From positions 1-5,270 of the forward strand of contig CANEVK010000208.1 of assembly GCA_947442115.1 (NCBI GenBank): a stretch of 5,270 nucleotides of DNA, read 5' to 3'. The notes beneath the pieces were generated by a model. That model was not told the DNA's origin. It did no database searches and was given only the letters and a program-made list of their open reading frames with translations. This document shows, in pieces, positions 4,279 through 5,270 of this stretch. The translations under genes and the position numbers were made by a program. The stretch is from Bacteriovoracaceae bacterium (GTDB taxonomy: Bacteria > Bdellovibrionota > Bacteriovoracia > Bacteriovoracales > Bacteriovoracaceae). Positions within the stretch are counted from its first letter, which is position 1. Every line of letters begins with the position of its first letter.

Positions 4279-5270
4279 ATTTCTGCTGAATGATCTTAAT
4301 TTCATGTCCTTCTGAAAATCCGACGAATTCTGGAGCGTAGAGTGGTTGAATCGTCGCCGGTCCAGCTCGAAATTTTCCTGCTAAAGAGGCGCGAACACGA
4401 TATTTAAAAGTGTACTGCCCTTGGGGAAGCCTCTCGAAGAAAAAATTTGTTCCATTATCTCTCACTTCTTCATACCAATAAATACCAAGATCCCACTTGT
4501 GTTGCGATACTTGATCGATGGGTTCAAAACCAGCCGCTCTCGGATCCCGTAGATGAACGTATTCCGCCTGATGCTTACTCGCTAAAGAAATCTGTACCTC
4601 CACTTCATCACCGACCTGAATTTCATCTCCATTTTTTACAGGAATCAGTTTCATTCCACTCTTCTCCGCCGCGCGCTTAAAAAATTTTCGATTGACCTTC
4701 AAGAAGTCACCCACAGCTTCTTGGGGAAGTTTTTCGGTTGAATAATGCCAGGTCGCCGACGCAAATGCGATCCCTGGTGTCGATTTTTCAATCATCACCG
4801 GCACGAGATTTGCTGCGACCTTGTCTCCTGCGACAACGATTTGATTCTTTTTCCCGGTGTAGCGAGATGGATCGAAATCAAAGTGGGTTGTTTTCCCACC
4901 CAGGCTGACGGAGATTTTTTCTTTCACTCCAAGTTGTTTTGTTTTCTTCAGATAGTGCGTCAGTGAATAGATCACTTCTGACGTTGCCCGAGTGGATTTC
5001 CAGTGATTGAGTTTCTTATTGAGAAATAACCACTGAACCATGCCATCAAGTTTTTCGCGTTTTGTTCCTAACTCTGAGCCCGTTCTTAGAGCGAGAGCGT
5101 GGGTTTCAATCGTGTCATTGTACCAGAGCCACAATCTGTCCTCCTGTGCCCAATGAGTCCCTTCATCTTTTGTTGTTTGAGCCGAATCCATCACGGACTC
5201 CCAAACGAGCTTGGCGTCTTGAGCTCTCTTAGCTCTGGTTAAAGTAAGTGCAAGGTATGACTTGAGGTAA
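4277..5270 (-). CDS. Alpha-2-macroglobulin family protein, C-terminal part (start outside window)
   Basis: The frame is open through the right edge (it begins Y-L-K-S-Y-L-A-L), so the ATG at 5194 is internal. The 331 visible residues are the C-terminal end of a bacterial alpha-2-macroglobulin, a large periplasmic protein thought to trap foreign proteases. Fragment residues 1-114 are the end of the alpha/alpha-toroid thioester domain (W-L-W-Y-N-D-T-I-E-T-H-A-L-A-L, then MVQWLFLNKKLNHWKSTRAT, then IYSLTHYL). Strand-rich domains follow, including the family-typical HLRDPRAAGFEPID, NFFFERLPQGQYTFKYRVR and GPATIQPLYAPEF. The thioester motif itself would lie upstream and cannot be checked. The gene is slightly more GC-rich than the middle block and looks like native chromosome. 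It ends inside the shared terminator. Confidence 0.93.
   Translation of the reverse strand, partial: YLKSYLALTLTRAKRAQDAKLVWESVMDSAQTTKDEGTHWAQEDRLWLWYNDTIETHALALRTGSELGTKREKLDGMVQWLFLNKKLNHWKSTRATSEVIYSLTHYLKKTKQLGVKEKISVSLGGKTTHFDFDPSRYTGKKNQIVVAGDKVAANLVPVMIEKSTPGIAFASATWHYSTEKLPQEAVGDFLKVNRKFFKRAAEKSGMKLIPVKNGDEIQVGDEVEVQISLASKHQAEYVHLRDPRAAGFEPIDQVSQHKWDLGIYWYEEVRDNGTNFFFERLPQGQYTFKYRVRASLAGKFRAGPATIQPLYAPEFVGFSEGHEIKIIQQK

Noticed and set aside
4447..4966. Two plus-strand frames opposite the alpha-2-macroglobulin gene
   Set aside because: They are shadows of a clearly conserved coding strand, with unlikely composition (rich in H, P, C, F).

Overview
This 5.27-kb window is from a moderately AT-rich bacterial chromosome. 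The best overall guess is a Bdellovibrio-like predatory bacterium (Bdellovibrionota). Three things point that way, none decisive alone: a large alpha-2-macroglobulin-family protein, a secreted HELAH-type protease resembling those in Bdellovibrio genomes, and a good sigma-28 (FliA)-type promoter in front of a small unknown gene. The taxonomic call is inference from protein style, because no marker gene is complete here.

Left part (1-816): a HigB2/RelE-type toxin truncated by the window edge, its overlapping XRE-type HigA antitoxin, and a translationally coupled third ORF. The third ORF looks like the N-terminal part of an HVO_A0114-type putative DNA-binding protein that has lost its C-terminus. 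After it comes a decayed minus-strand fragment (about 759-814) related to a small gene found 2.4 kb further on.

Middle part (817-3166): a minus-strand gene for a RhuM-family protein. Divergent from it is an AT-rich two-gene unit encoding a secreted HELAH metalloprotease-like protein and, overlapping by 4 bases (ATGA), a putative lipoprotein. The protease gene appears to have a leaderless mRNA, since an extended -10 box lies directly before its ATG. A 42-column direct repeat (36 identities) brackets this block (774-814 and 3219-3260), so the RhuM/protease/lipoprotein set may be an inserted or recombined accessory module. The repeat lies inside a small exported-protein gene (3126-3326, minus) and in its decayed relative.

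Right part (3327-5270): a non-coding stretch with several hairpins (3327-3665), an initiator tRNA-fMet on the minus strand with its own promoter and terminator candidates, then an unknown 102-residue protein behind the FliA-type promoter. A strong hairpin terminator follows, shared with the convergent 3' end of an alpha-2-macroglobulin-family gene that runs off the right edge. This part looks like ordinary chromosome. The left and middle parts look like accessory DNA.
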